From positions 1-41,679 of the forward strand of contig CAZUXB010000021.1 in assembly GCA_964624555.1 (NCBI GenBank): 41,679 nucleotides of DNA. Reading direction: 5' to 3'. Of this stretch, positions 1 through 8,068 are shown piece after piece. The notes under the pieces were generated by a model that did not search any database, was not told where the DNA came from, and was given only the letters and a program-made list of their open reading frames with translations. Position 1 is the first letter of the stretch; each line of letters begins with the position of its first letter. The translations under genes and the position numbers were made by a program. This DNA is from SXRF01 sp964624555 (lineage in GTDB: Bacteria > Pseudomonadota > Alphaproteobacteria > Rickettsiales > SXRF01).

Positions 1-9
1 CCATCCTAA

Positions 10-32
10 CCTTCCCCCGCAAGGGGGGAAGG
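10..32. repeat. short GC-rich palindrome at the window edge
   Basis: Nine-base arms (CCTTCCCCC and GGGGGAAGG) surround a GCAA-centred loop. It has the form of a dispersed intergenic palindrome. The right arm also provides the purine-rich stretch just upstream of the TTG start of the next gene, so it may act as its ribosome binding site. The repeat may be cut by the window edge. Confidence 0.5.
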
Positions 33-37
33 AATAC

Positions 38-1657
38 TTGCCAAGCCGACAAAAAATCCTGCTGGCCACCAGCACAGGAGCGCATCTGGGAGCTTCACGG
101 GTGGAACAAACACTTGGCGTTGCGCTTAACTTAAGGAATGCCAATAGTTCTTTCCTGCTGTGCGATGCCTCCCTGCCCGCCTGCATGATGTGTGAGAGTA
201 CGCTTATCGCCAATACCAATGAATTCCTAAAATCCGGTGGCAAAAAATTACTGTGCGATACATGCTTTGCACCAGCAGAAGCCGCCATTGCACCCCTTGG
301 AATAAAACTCCACCGTTATGGGGATTTTCTGGAAGAATCAGAAAAAAATGTTATCGAGGCAGTTGTTGCCAAAATTCCCAAAAATGAACTTATGGGTTTC
401 TCGCAGGATGGAATAGCGCTTGGTGAACATGCTGTTGCCGCAGCCTGCCGTTTTTTCGGCACCAGCGATATTTTTTCGGCAGCAAAAGGTGAAGAGGTTT
501 TGCGGCGCTACCTGGTTGCCGCCTGGTTTACCATGCGGGTCAGCCAGAAACTGTTTGATACTGACAGACCTGACATTGTGGTACTCCACCACGGTATTTA
601 TGTGCCGCAAGGTGTTATTGCAGAGGTGGCAAAGAAATCTGGTATACGTGTGGTCACATGGCATCCTTCATACCGCAAAGGCACCTTTATTTTCAGCCAC
701 GGTGACACTTATCACCGCACCATGATCGATGAAGCAACTGCCAGCTGGCGCAATATGCCGTGGGATGCCAGCAAAGAAAAGGATATAATGGAATATCTCA
801 CCTCCCGACATACCGGCAGCAGTGACTGGATATGGTTCCATGAAAACCCGATGTTCGACAGGAATGCAATCCGCCAGCAATTAAATATAGAGGCAGACAA
901 GCCAATAATAGGCCTGCTTACCAACGTGGTATGGGATGCGCACCTGCACTACCCCAATAATGCCTACCCGGATATGATGTCATGGATTTTTGATACCATC
1001 GACCATTTTAAAGAGCGTAGCGATGTCCAACTGGCGATCCGTATCCACCCCGCCGAAATTTATGGCAATGTTAAATCGACACAAACAGTTATCGATGAAA
1101 TCAAAAAGCGTTATAAAGCACTCCCGGAATCAATAAAAATTATCCCGCCACTCAGCGAGATAAGCACCTACAGCCTGATGGCGCTTTGCGATTGCGCTCT
1201 TATTTACAGTACCAAAACCGGAATAGAGCTGGCCGCCGGAGGGATGCCGGTAATAGTTGCCGGTGAGGCATGGGTGCGCGGCAAAGGCTTTACCATTGAT
1301 GCCTCAAGCCCAGAAGAATACAGGAATATATTGGGCAAATTGCCGCTAAAACAGCGCTTGAATGACCAGCAGGTCAACCTCGCCCGCCGCTATGCCTATC
1401 ATTTTTTCTTCCGCCGGATGCTCGATATTGATATTTTTACCGCAACCAATAAACAACCACCTTTCGAGCTTAATATTAAATCACAGAATGAGCTGTTGCC
1501 GGGAAAATGCCACGGGCTGGATGTGGTGTGTGACGGGATTATTACCGGCTCGGAATTTGTGCAGGATTATGGAAACAAAAAACCAGCAATGGTTTCACCC
1601 GCTGATTTGCCAGCTTCCGGAGAATTCACAAACTCCCGGGCAAAAGCTTCCCTTTGA
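38..1657 (+). CDS. capsule/surface-polysaccharide biosynthesis-type protein (GT-B-like)
   Basis: A 539-residue soluble protein that starts with a Rossmann-like strand (KILLATSTGAHLGASR). It carries an N-terminal cysteine cluster (C42, C49, C52, then C73-x2-C76) typical of an uncharacterised group of capsule biosynthesis proteins. The C-terminal half (about 280-440) looks like the nucleotide-sugar-binding half of GT-B enzymes, with an IRIHPAE motif and a segment STKTGIELAAGGMPVIVAG. I infer sugar or polyol-phosphate transfer in surface glycan assembly; no substrate can be named. The start is TTG at 38, chosen for the purine-rich stretch GGAAGGA five bases upstream. The frame stays open to the window edge, so a more upstream start is possible. 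Its last 91 bp overlap the convergent next gene. Confidence 0.6.
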   Translation: MPSRQKILLATSTGAHLGASRVEQTLGVALNLRNANSSFLLCDASLPACMMCESTLIANTNEFLKSGGKKLLCDTCFAPAEAAIAPLGIKLHRYGDFLEESEKNVIEAVVAKIPKNELMGFSQDGIALGEHAVAAACRFFGTSDIFSAAKGEEVLRRYLVAAWFTMRVSQKLFDTDRPDIVVLHHGIYVPQGVIAEVAKKSGIRVVTWHPSYRKGTFIFSHGDTYHRTMIDEATASWRNMPWDASKEKDIMEYLTSRHTGSSDWIWFHENPMFDRNAIRQQLNIEADKPIIGLLTNVVWDAHLHYPNNAYPDMMSWIFDTIDHFKERSDVQLAIRIHPAEIYGNVKSTQTVIDEIKKRYKALPESIKIIPPLSEISTYSLMALCDCALIYSTKTGIELAAGGMPVIVAGEAWVRGKGFTIDASSPEEYRNILGKLPLKQRLNDQQVNLARRYAYHFFFRRMLDIDIFTATNKQPPFELNIKSQNELLPGKCHGLDVVCDGIITGSEFVQDYGNKKPAMVSPADLPASGEFTNSRAKASL

Positions 1658-2994
1658 GCAACCAGCAAATCTTCGCCATTTAAGTAACGTTTTATAGTGG
1701 CCAGACATTCTGCCATATCTTTAACCAGCAGCACAGCATTATAATCCAGCAGGTTCTTAAAATGGGCTGAGCCAGTGTGGGTATCCTTATATTTATCAGT
1801 CTGGATGCTGATACAGGATTTGCCCATCAGCAAAGCATCAATAATTGCCGAGGTATTAATGCTAATGGTAACAACGCTATGATAGATAGCATTAAACATA
1901 TTGGACTGCCGCGCCTTGGAAAAAGGCACCCCTACAAACGCGCTGTCAGTAAGCACCACCGGAAGCCCCGCAAGGCTCTTTAATGTTTCCTGGCTGGACG
2001 AATGCGGGCGAACCAACACCTGAAGGTTTTCAAGCTGCTTGTTACCAGAGTTTTTTAATGCGCTAACCAGCTCGCGTATCAACCATGTCTCATCCTCGGC
2101 GATATTACCGGATGAACCAAGGTAAACTATATAGGGGAAATCCGGGTTTAAACCCTGGCTGCGCATAGACTCTGCCCGCGGTTGTATCAGACAGTCAACA
2201 TCACGCCATTTATCAAAAAATGGCGAACCAACAATTCTGGCTCTTTTTTTATCAATATGGTGAATTTCCACCGCATCCCTGGCCTGAATTTTATTCCATG
2301 CAAACACATAATCCGGGCGGATATGGATAAGCCCCTTGGTGGTAAGGTTATCCCACGATAAAATCACCACCGCATTTTTAATACCCAGTTTTTTCGCTGC
2401 TTTTATCCACTCAGCGTCGGATATAGTACGTGTGTTGGCCGGGGAAACCACTACCCAATCAGGTTTATGGATAGACAAGTAACGGACAATATTTTTATTA
2501 GCAGGAATACAAAGGTCTATTTTCTCCATCAGTCCAATTATAAATGGAAGTTTAAGCAATTCTTGCAAAAATGGCATGGAACATAAACGTTGCGCCTTTT
2601 CCGGCATCCAGCTGAACCAGCGTTTCAGGTAATAATTATCCCTGCTGATGCGCTGGAGATAGGAAGCATAGCTGCGGATAAAACGCAAATTGGTACAAAA
2701 ATCGCTGACAGAACGCTGCTCTTTGTCAATTTCAACCACAGTAAGATTAGGAAAACGCTTCTGGAAATCCGCAAGAGTATCAACCCGCTCCATAACCCCC
2801 TGCTTCAGCTCTTCCTGATCATCCTTGCCGATCTGCGCACGCTTTATAAATAAAAGCTCAACATGGATACCACGCTCACAAAGGGCTGTGATAATACTAT
2901 CATGATAGAAAAAATGCGGCAGGCGTGACAAAACATAAGTAACCCTCTGTTCCGCCTTCACAGCAACCAGTTTATTAGTAAACAAACTATCCAT
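1567..2994 (-). CDS. GT-B-like glycosyltransferase family protein
   Basis: A 475-residue protein of a GT-B-type family often found in glycan clusters and seldom characterised. The N-terminus (RVTYVLSRLPHFFYHDSIITAL...GIHVELLF) matches the usual opening of that family (membrane-proximal nucleotide-fold strand, then 'HxRyfxSxixxLxxRGHxVxLLF'). The middle has IVYLGSSGNIAEDE and LQVLVRPHS, and the end has INTSAIIDALLMGKSCISI, the donor-binding part of the fold. The ATG at 2994 overlaps the stop of the upstream cytidylyltransferase by 8 bp, so the two are probably translationally coupled. A CMP-activated sugar made by that neighbour may be the donor (inference). The 3' end runs 91 bp into the convergent capsule-type gene. 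Confidence 0.6.
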   Translation of the reverse strand: MDSLFTNKLVAVKAEQRVTYVLSRLPHFFYHDSIITALCERGIHVELLFIKRAQIGKDDQEELKQGVMERVDTLADFQKRFPNLTVVEIDKEQRSVSDFCTNLRFIRSYASYLQRISRDNYYLKRWFSWMPEKAQRLCSMPFLQELLKLPFIIGLMEKIDLCIPANKNIVRYLSIHKPDWVVVSPANTRTISDAEWIKAAKKLGIKNAVVILSWDNLTTKGLIHIRPDYVFAWNKIQARDAVEIHHIDKKRARIVGSPFFDKWRDVDCLIQPRAESMRSQGLNPDFPYIVYLGSSGNIAEDETWLIRELVSALKNSGNKQLENLQVLVRPHSSSQETLKSLAGLPVVLTDSAFVGVPFSKARQSNMFNAIYHSVVTISINTSAIIDALLMGKSCISIQTDKYKDTHTGSAHFKNLLDYNAVLLVKDMAECLATIKRYLNGEDLLVAQREAFAREFVNSPEAGKSAGETIAGFLFP

Positions 2995-3745
2995 TAGCCG
3001 CCCGCCTGGTTATTGCAATATCAGGCAGAACCGCCTGCCCCGAAGAAAGCATATGCTCGGCAAGCCACCAGTCTTCCGGCATATTTATATCAAAACCTTC
3101 TACCCCTTCGCTGATAAAAGGGATTATCTTCTCCCCGGCAATGGTACGGTATTGCTGGACAACCCGCGTCCACGCAATTTCAAGGCTGGCATTCTGAACA
3201 TATATTTCAGGTAACGCCGCCATCTGGCAGGAATGGTAAGGAACACCATTTATGTTGCCCTGTAACAAAGGCTGCATCCTACCCCCGGAAATCCTCCACA
3301 TTTTTCCCGGGTGCTGGCTGCATTTTTCCACCGCGCGCAGGGAATCGGCGTCTTTATCGGAACTGAATAAATCCCATGCCCGCCGGATGGTGTCAGCCGT
3401 GCGGAAAGGGCTGGTCGGGCGCAATATACTGAAACAGTCAAACTCCCTGCCCGCCTTTGCAAGCATAGCAATAGCGTGCTCTATCCATTCAATATCCGGC
3501 GAGGTGGAACCGGCAAATTCCGGCGGGCGCAGGAACGGTACCTCGGCACCATAGCTTCTGGCAATATCAGCATATTTTTCGTTATCGGTAGAAACCACTA
3601 CCGCGTCAAATACGCCGCTATCCCTCGCCGCCGCAATGCTATAGGCCAGCAGTGGGTGCCCGCCAAGCACACGGATATTTTTGTCCAAAACTCTTTTGGA
3701 GCCGGAACGGGCTGGAATAAGAGCAATAATTTTCAATTCAGGCAT
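2987..3745 (-). CDS. CMP-sugar synthetase-like cytidylyltransferase
   Basis: A nucleotidyltransferase of the NeuA/PseF/KdsB superfamily that activates an acidic sugar with CTP. The signature IPARSGSKR lies near the N-terminus and is followed by VVVSTDNEKYADIARSYGAEVPFLRP and the LRPTSPFRT motif, all typical of acylneuraminate and pseudaminate cytidylyltransferases. The length (252 aa) is normal for the family. I chose the ATG at 3745 because it begins directly before the first beta strand; a TTG four codons upstream (3757) is possible. No nonulosonate synthase (NeuB/PseI) lies in the window, so the exact sugar is unknown. The gene overlaps the downstream glycosyltransferase by 8 bp. Confidence 0.75.
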   Translation of the reverse strand: MPELKIIALIPARSGSKRVLDKNIRVLGGHPLLAYSIAAARDSGVFDAVVVSTDNEKYADIARSYGAEVPFLRPPEFAGSTSPDIEWIEHAIAMLAKAGREFDCFSILRPTSPFRTADTIRRAWDLFSSDKDADSLRAVEKCSQHPGKMWRISGGRMQPLLQGNINGVPYHSCQMAALPEIYVQNASLEIAWTRVVQQYRTIAGEKIIPFISEGVEGFDINMPEDWWLAEHMLSSGQAVLPDIAITRRAANG

Positions 3746-3792
3746 AGGGGAAAACAACTAGCTGAAATAAAAATATTCAGCAAGGCTTATCA

Positions 3793-4689
3793 TTACCAGC
3801 GGGCAGCACTAACCGTACCACGACTTCTTTCCAAATCGTGTTCGCCTGCTACCAGGGCCCGCATTGAATCAAATTGTTTCTGGAATTCAGCAACCACCTC
3901 ATTCTTTTTACCTGAACCTGCTAAAAAGCTGGATAGACTTTCCCGGTTAGCATCGGACAGGGCATCACACTCCGCAGGATTTACGTTACCCCTTCCGATA
4001 AGGGCATATAAAGCCTTTTGTTCAATACCAGTACTCTCGATAATTCCAGCAGCAGGAATTACTTCCCCGCCTGCATCCGTAAAAAATGCCCTTAGCTGCG
4101 CACGCGCTTGTTTTAAGTCAGAATTATACCCAGAATCAGAAGCATAACTAACTGGTTCCATTCTAGGAGATTCGTTAATATCCCTTCCATACCTTAATAC
4201 TGGCTTACGAGGCTTGAAAGGAACACCCCGAGCACGTGAAGATGACTTATTATCCTCAGGTTTAACACCAGAACCATTACCCGCACCATTATCATGGTCT
4301 TTTTTAACCATACCTGTCCAGCCTGCGATTGCGCGTAAATTATCAAATTCCTGCTGGAATCTATCTATTTCAGCCTGAGGTTTACCTAACGTGTGTAAAT
4401 ATTCACTCAGTCTATATTTTGCATTATCTGATAAGCCAAGCTTTCCTCTTGTACTTGGAATTTTTCCAGTGCCCAAAACTGAATAAACAACCTGATCAGA
4501 AACACCTGCCCCGCGCGCAATAACGGAAAAACCTAAATACGTTCCATCATTTTTTGTAAAAAATTCTCTTAAAACTTTACTTTGTGCTCTAAACCTGTTA
4601 CCCAGAGGTGTTTCCTGAGCATATTTAGTGCTAGACCCTGCTCCTGAATCATGTGCGGTTCCGTCACAATTTGTTCCTATATCGGACAT
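3793..4689 (-). CDS. unrecognised protein with two HTH-like repeats
   Basis: A 298-residue hydrophilic protein that I do not recognise. It contains two homologous modules, about residues 35-123 and 195-282, joined by a charged, glycine-rich linker. Each module runs: LREFF or LRAFF, a segment resembling a helix-turn-helix (VIARGAGVSDQVVYSVLG in the first, GIIESTGIEQKALYALIG in the second), then LSDxNxxxLSxxL, and ends FQxxFDxxRA. The first module resembles the small XRE/LacI-type HTH (A-x3-GVS-x3-V), so DNA binding is a possibility and not more than that. There is no signal peptide or membrane segment. It sits alone between two overlapping glycan operons behind a 118-bp AT-rich leader, which suggests its own transcription and possible transfer. 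A regulator or a secreted effector would both fit. Confidence 0.6.
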   Translation of the reverse strand: MSDIGTNCDGTAHDSGAGSSTKYAQETPLGNRFRAQSKVLREFFTKNDGTYLGFSVIARGAGVSDQVVYSVLGTGKIPSTRGKLGLSDNAKYRLSEYLHTLGKPQAEIDRFQQEFDNLRAIAGWTGMVKKDHDNGAGNGSGVKPEDNKSSSRARGVPFKPRKPVLRYGRDINESPRMEPVSYASDSGYNSDLKQARAQLRAFFTDAGGEVIPAAGIIESTGIEQKALYALIGRGNVNPAECDALSDANRESLSSFLAGSGKKNEVVAEFQKQFDSMRALVAGEHDLERSRGTVSAARW

Positions 4690-4807
4690 ATATTACAACC
4701 ATCTGTAAATATTAAAATATTGTTTACTTCCGCCATATTATATCTAAGTGCTATTTTTGCATATTAATTTTATGTTAATGTTTTATTACGGCCAATAACA
4801 CACTAAA
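4690..4807. promoter_or_regulatory. AT-rich intergenic region upstream of the repeat protein
   Basis: This 118-bp gap is clearly richer in A and T than the flanking genes. It separates the long upstream minus-strand operon from the repeat-protein gene. It probably holds the promoter of the latter, but I could not fix convincing -35 and -10 boxes. Confidence 0.3.
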
Positions 4808-5776
4808 TTATAATGGTTTTTTGCGCAGGTAAACCTCTACGACATCGCCCGAGTTAAAAGCCAGCAGGGCAAAATAGGAAAGTAATATAACCGGCCCAAC
4901 CACCGGTAACAGCATGATACTTATAATAGTCGGCAACAGGCGGTTGTTGCCCTGCTCGGATAATTTGCCGTTCTTAAGGAAGCGGAACAAATCATTTTCA
5001 TTACCAACTATCATATTGAGTGCACTCTGCAACATACAGAACGGCGACATTTCAAGGCTCGCCCAACGTTTTTCGATAGTTTCAAAGCCATGTGCTTCCG
5101 CCATTTTTTCTACCCCCTGCGCGGTGAACTGCCAGAGGTGGCGCGGCGGATCTAAAAAAAGCCAGTTAGATTTAAAAAACTGCGCCTGCAGGCTGGCAAA
5201 ATCCTGCTGCGCCAGAATAAGTACCCCACCCGGCTTTAGCACCCGCTGGAATTCAGCGATAGCAGCATGCGGGTTACGCAGATGCTCAAGCACATACCAC
5301 AATGTTATAGCATCAAAATAATTATCAGGATAGGAAAGCGCAAAAGAATCACCCACCAGTTTTACTTTGTCAGCATTGTTGGAAGCTGCGCTGTAGGGAT
5401 CAACACTTGCCACCTCCCAGCCCTCCTTAACCTGCGACGCGGCGAAATGCCCGGCACCGGAACCAAAATCCATCAATTTCCCACGCCCCCGGCAAAGCTG
5501 GTTCAGGCGCAGCCCACGCCAACTTGCAACTTTTGCCCGTAATACCTCCATCCAGCCACGGAAACGCTTACCATCATCGGTATAAAATACGTCACGGTAA
5601 AAGGCCTCAATCTCGGCAACTTCAGGAAACGGTGCAAGAACACCATTCCCGCAAACAGCACAGGAAACAATATCCCACTCGCCCGGCACGCCCTGATTGG
5701 TATCGCACACCTTGTATAAAGCCCGCATGTCAACAGAACCGCAAACCACGCATTTTTTACAGGGATTATCCATCAT
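4808..5776 (-). CDS. zinc-ribbon SAM-dependent methyltransferase
   Basis: A 322-residue class I methyltransferase. The N-terminus has a two-pair cysteine ribbon (C9-x2-C12 and C39-x2-C42), as in sugar C-methyltransferases and related glycan-modifying enzymes. SAM motif I is LMDFGSGAGHF (about 101-111), and the post-motif LEHLRNPHAAIAEFQRVLKPGG follows. The C-terminus (about 270-310) contains a strongly hydrophobic stretch that may anchor it to the membrane next to lipid-linked substrates. The ATG overlaps the stop of the upstream double methyltransferase by 11 bp, so it is the last gene of the operon starting at 12780. The methyl acceptor is unknown. Confidence 0.75.
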   Translation of the reverse strand: MMDNPCKKCVVCGSVDMRALYKVCDTNQGVPGEWDIVSCAVCGNGVLAPFPEVAEIEAFYRDVFYTDDGKRFRGWMEVLRAKVASWRGLRLNQLCRGRGKLMDFGSGAGHFAASQVKEGWEVASVDPYSAASNNADKVKLVGDSFALSYPDNYFDAITLWYVLEHLRNPHAAIAEFQRVLKPGGVLILAQQDFASLQAQFFKSNWLFLDPPRHLWQFTAQGVEKMAEAHGFETIEKRWASLEMSPFCMLQSALNMIVGNENDLFRFLKNGKLSEQGNNRLLPTIISIMLLPVVGPVILLSYFALLAFNSGDVVEVYLRKKPL

Positions 5777-7403
5777 TTTTTACACAAACCGCAAGAAGTG
5801 AATCAAACAGGTTAAGAGGTACAACTAGCTTTGCCATACTGCCGGACGCTTTAGGCAGCAAGAAACCCGGTAAATATTTCCGTAACCTCTCACGCAGGTA
5901 AGGATAGGAAAAATACCAGCAGGGCCTGGTAAATTTTTCTACGCGGAACCCGGCCCGGTTCAAGGAAATCTCCAATGTCCTTTTGTTGTAATAGCTGATA
6001 TGGGCAATACGGTAATGCCACCATTTGAATCCTAATACCCTTGCACAGAATGATGATACATCAGGTGTTACCACCAGCAGAATACCACCCGGCTGCAATT
6101 GCGCATGGATAGATTTTAATACCCCTAGCGGATCATTCACATGCTCTATAACATCAATGAAAGTAGCGGCAGAAAATTTTTCCGTAATCTCCGGGTGGGG
6201 AAGTACCCCCTCATAAACCTGTAACCCATTATCCCGCGCAGTTTTTGCCAACCATGCCGACGGCTCGATCCCTATTGCAGAAAAACCAAGCCTGTTCGCA
6301 ACCTCTACCAATATCCCGCTACCGGCACCAACATCAAGCAATGTAAGCCCCTTACCGTTTTCCCGGTGCAGTGAGCTTAAAAGTTGCGCTACCAGTTTTT
6401 CCGCCTGCAACACACGCTCACTGCGCCCCTTCTCATATTCGTGATCTTCCAGCCCTTCATAATAATGAAGAACGCTGGTATCATTCAGGCATTGCAACAA
6501 ACCACAACAGGAACATTTATATATCGCCGCCGTGGAACCATAATTAGCATCGGTAATCGCAAAATTATTGCTCTGCAAATCGCTGGTAATGGTAGAATTG
6601 CGGAGCAAATAAAGATTAGGAGAAGAACAGGCACGGCATTTACCCACATGTTTTTCCTTGCGGGCAGCAATAAATAATTTCGGGCACAGCCAGCCCAATA
6701 ATTTATTTTTGGGGTTGCTCAGGAAATTGGCAATGGCAATGGTTTTATCTCCATCCGGCCCCACCAGTAAACCGCTGTATAACTGTTCATCAATAGTAAA
6801 ATCATTGCCGAGCAATCTCCGGTAAGTAGCAAAAGTCCCCAGCTTTAACAATCCATGTTCATTTTTATCCAGTGCGCACAGTAAAGCCAGCAACGGGTTC
6901 AGCTTGTTCGGTTCAAAGACCAGCAAACGTCCACCCGGCTTTAATACCCGTGCCACTTCGGCAAGCGTTTCAGCCGCGGCCTCCAGATGGTGGATTACAT
7001 CAACCATAATAAGGACATCAAATTCATTGTCGGCAAAAGGAAGCACGCCTTTCTCCAATAAAACCGCACGGGCATTGGGAATATTGTGTTTAACAATGAA
7101 GGCCGAACATTCGGCAATAAAACTGGGTACAATATCAGCCGCCACAATGTTTTTGCAAAGCGGCGCCACCAGCGACATGAAACCACCCGGGCCGCAACCA
7201 AGATCCAGTACCTTATCATCCTTCGTTACATAGCGGGCGACCTGCGGCACAAAATGTTGCAATACCGAACGTTTGCTGGCTATGGCTTCCGGCGAAAAGC
7301 GTTTTTCCATACCCCAGATACCACGCTTGTTTTTGCCTTCCACCAACCCGTCATAAAAATTACGGGTTTCCTCACTGGAGAGTACTTTGAATTGCTCTTT
7401 CAT
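5766..7403 (-). CDS. fusion of two SAM methyltransferases with a zinc ribbon between them
   Basis: A 545-residue protein with two complete class I methyltransferase domains. The first (about 45-165) has motif I VLDLGCGPGG at 65-74 and the post-motif VARVLKPGGRLLV. A cysteine ribbon follows (C256-x2-C259 and C297-x2-C300). The second domain (about 335-480) has motif I LLDVGAGSG at 355-363 and FIDVIEHVNDP. The ribbon plus second domain has the same layout as the neighbouring single-domain methyltransferase, so the fusion probably arose by joining an extra N-terminal methyltransferase to such an enzyme. It overlaps the HAD gene upstream by 4 bp and the next methyltransferase by 11 bp. Likely role: two methylations of sugars or lipid carriers in the glycan made by this operon (inference). 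Confidence 0.75.
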   Translation of the reverse strand: MKEQFKVLSSEETRNFYDGLVEGKNKRGIWGMEKRFSPEAIASKRSVLQHFVPQVARYVTKDDKVLDLGCGPGGFMSLVAPLCKNIVAADIVPSFIAECSAFIVKHNIPNARAVLLEKGVLPFADNEFDVLIMVDVIHHLEAAAETLAEVARVLKPGGRLLVFEPNKLNPLLALLCALDKNEHGLLKLGTFATYRRLLGNDFTIDEQLYSGLLVGPDGDKTIAIANFLSNPKNKLLGWLCPKLFIAARKEKHVGKCRACSSPNLYLLRNSTITSDLQSNNFAITDANYGSTAAIYKCSCCGLLQCLNDTSVLHYYEGLEDHEYEKGRSERVLQAEKLVAQLLSSLHRENGKGLTLLDVGAGSGILVEVANRLGFSAIGIEPSAWLAKTARDNGLQVYEGVLPHPEITEKFSAATFIDVIEHVNDPLGVLKSIHAQLQPGGILLVVTPDVSSFCARVLGFKWWHYRIAHISYYNKRTLEISLNRAGFRVEKFTRPCWYFSYPYLRERLRKYLPGFLLPKASGSMAKLVVPLNLFDSLLAVCVKNDG

Positions 7404-8068
7404 GCGATATCCTTAAGCAGGCTGGTATAAAATTGCGGTTTATCACACAGGAGAAAAGCAACACCGGCCTCCCGCGCACATATTCCATCACGCTCCATGC
7501 GGTCACCAATCATCACACAATCCCCGCGCTCCAGCCCCATCCTTTCAATAGTTTTGAGCAAGCCTTGTGGCTGCGGTTTCAGGCGGTTTACTTCCGGTTC
7601 CGAGGAATAACATACCACATCGGCAGCAAGCCCAAGGACAGCTAGTTTTTTCTCCACCGGATAATCGGAAAATACCCCGATCTTTATCCCACGCGAATTC
7701 AGAAAGTCAAAAACTTTATCGATATTGTAGAAACGGGCCGGACGGAGATATTTCAAGGCTTTTATATCTATCCACTCTTTTATTATTGCTGCGACTTCCT
7801 GCTCTGTAAGGTTAAATTTTTGGGATGTTTCTCTGAATTCTATCTCTGCAATATTGAGCGCCCGTTCCTCGGCCAGCTTTTCACGGTTCTTGCGATAATG
7901 CAAAACAACCCGCAGATCACGCCAGCCATTTTTACTGGCCAGGACGTTGGCAATAAGTTTGACCGACATGCAAAAACGTACCAGGAACTGACGGTACAAG
8001 GTACCATCCATATCAAAAATGACGCCACGTATATTGCCCCATTCTATTACCGGCCGGGTATAATTCAT
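7400..8068 (-). CDS. HAD-superfamily phosphatase
   Basis: A 222-residue HAD hydrolase. The motifs are all present: the nucleophile motif FDMDGTL with D19 and D21, motif II VFSDYP (S134), motif III lysine in RLKPQP (K164), and motif IV MIGDRMERD (about 187-194). A helical cap lies between motifs I and II (about 30-110). Overlaps of 4 bp on both sides link it to the UbiA-type gene upstream and the double methyltransferase downstream. HAD domains are often paired or fused with UbiA-type phosphoribosyl transferases, where they are thought to remove the 5-phosphate of a lipid-linked ribose phosphate. That is the most economical role here, but it is an inference. Confidence 0.8.
   Translation of the reverse strand: MNYTRPVIEWGNIRGVIFDMDGTLYRQFLVRFCMSVKLIANVLASKNGWRDLRVVLHYRKNREKLAEERALNIAEIEFRETSQKFNLTEQEVAAIIKEWIDIKALKYLRPARFYNIDKVFDFLNSRGIKIGVFSDYPVEKKLAVLGLAADVVCYSSEPEVNRLKPQPQGLLKTIERMGLERGDCVMIGDRMERDGICAREAGVAFLLCDKPQFYTSLLKDIA

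Noticed and set aside
3476..4147. 223-codon open frame on the plus strand
   Set aside because: It runs antisense to the cytidylyltransferase start and the repeat protein and has no recognisable features.
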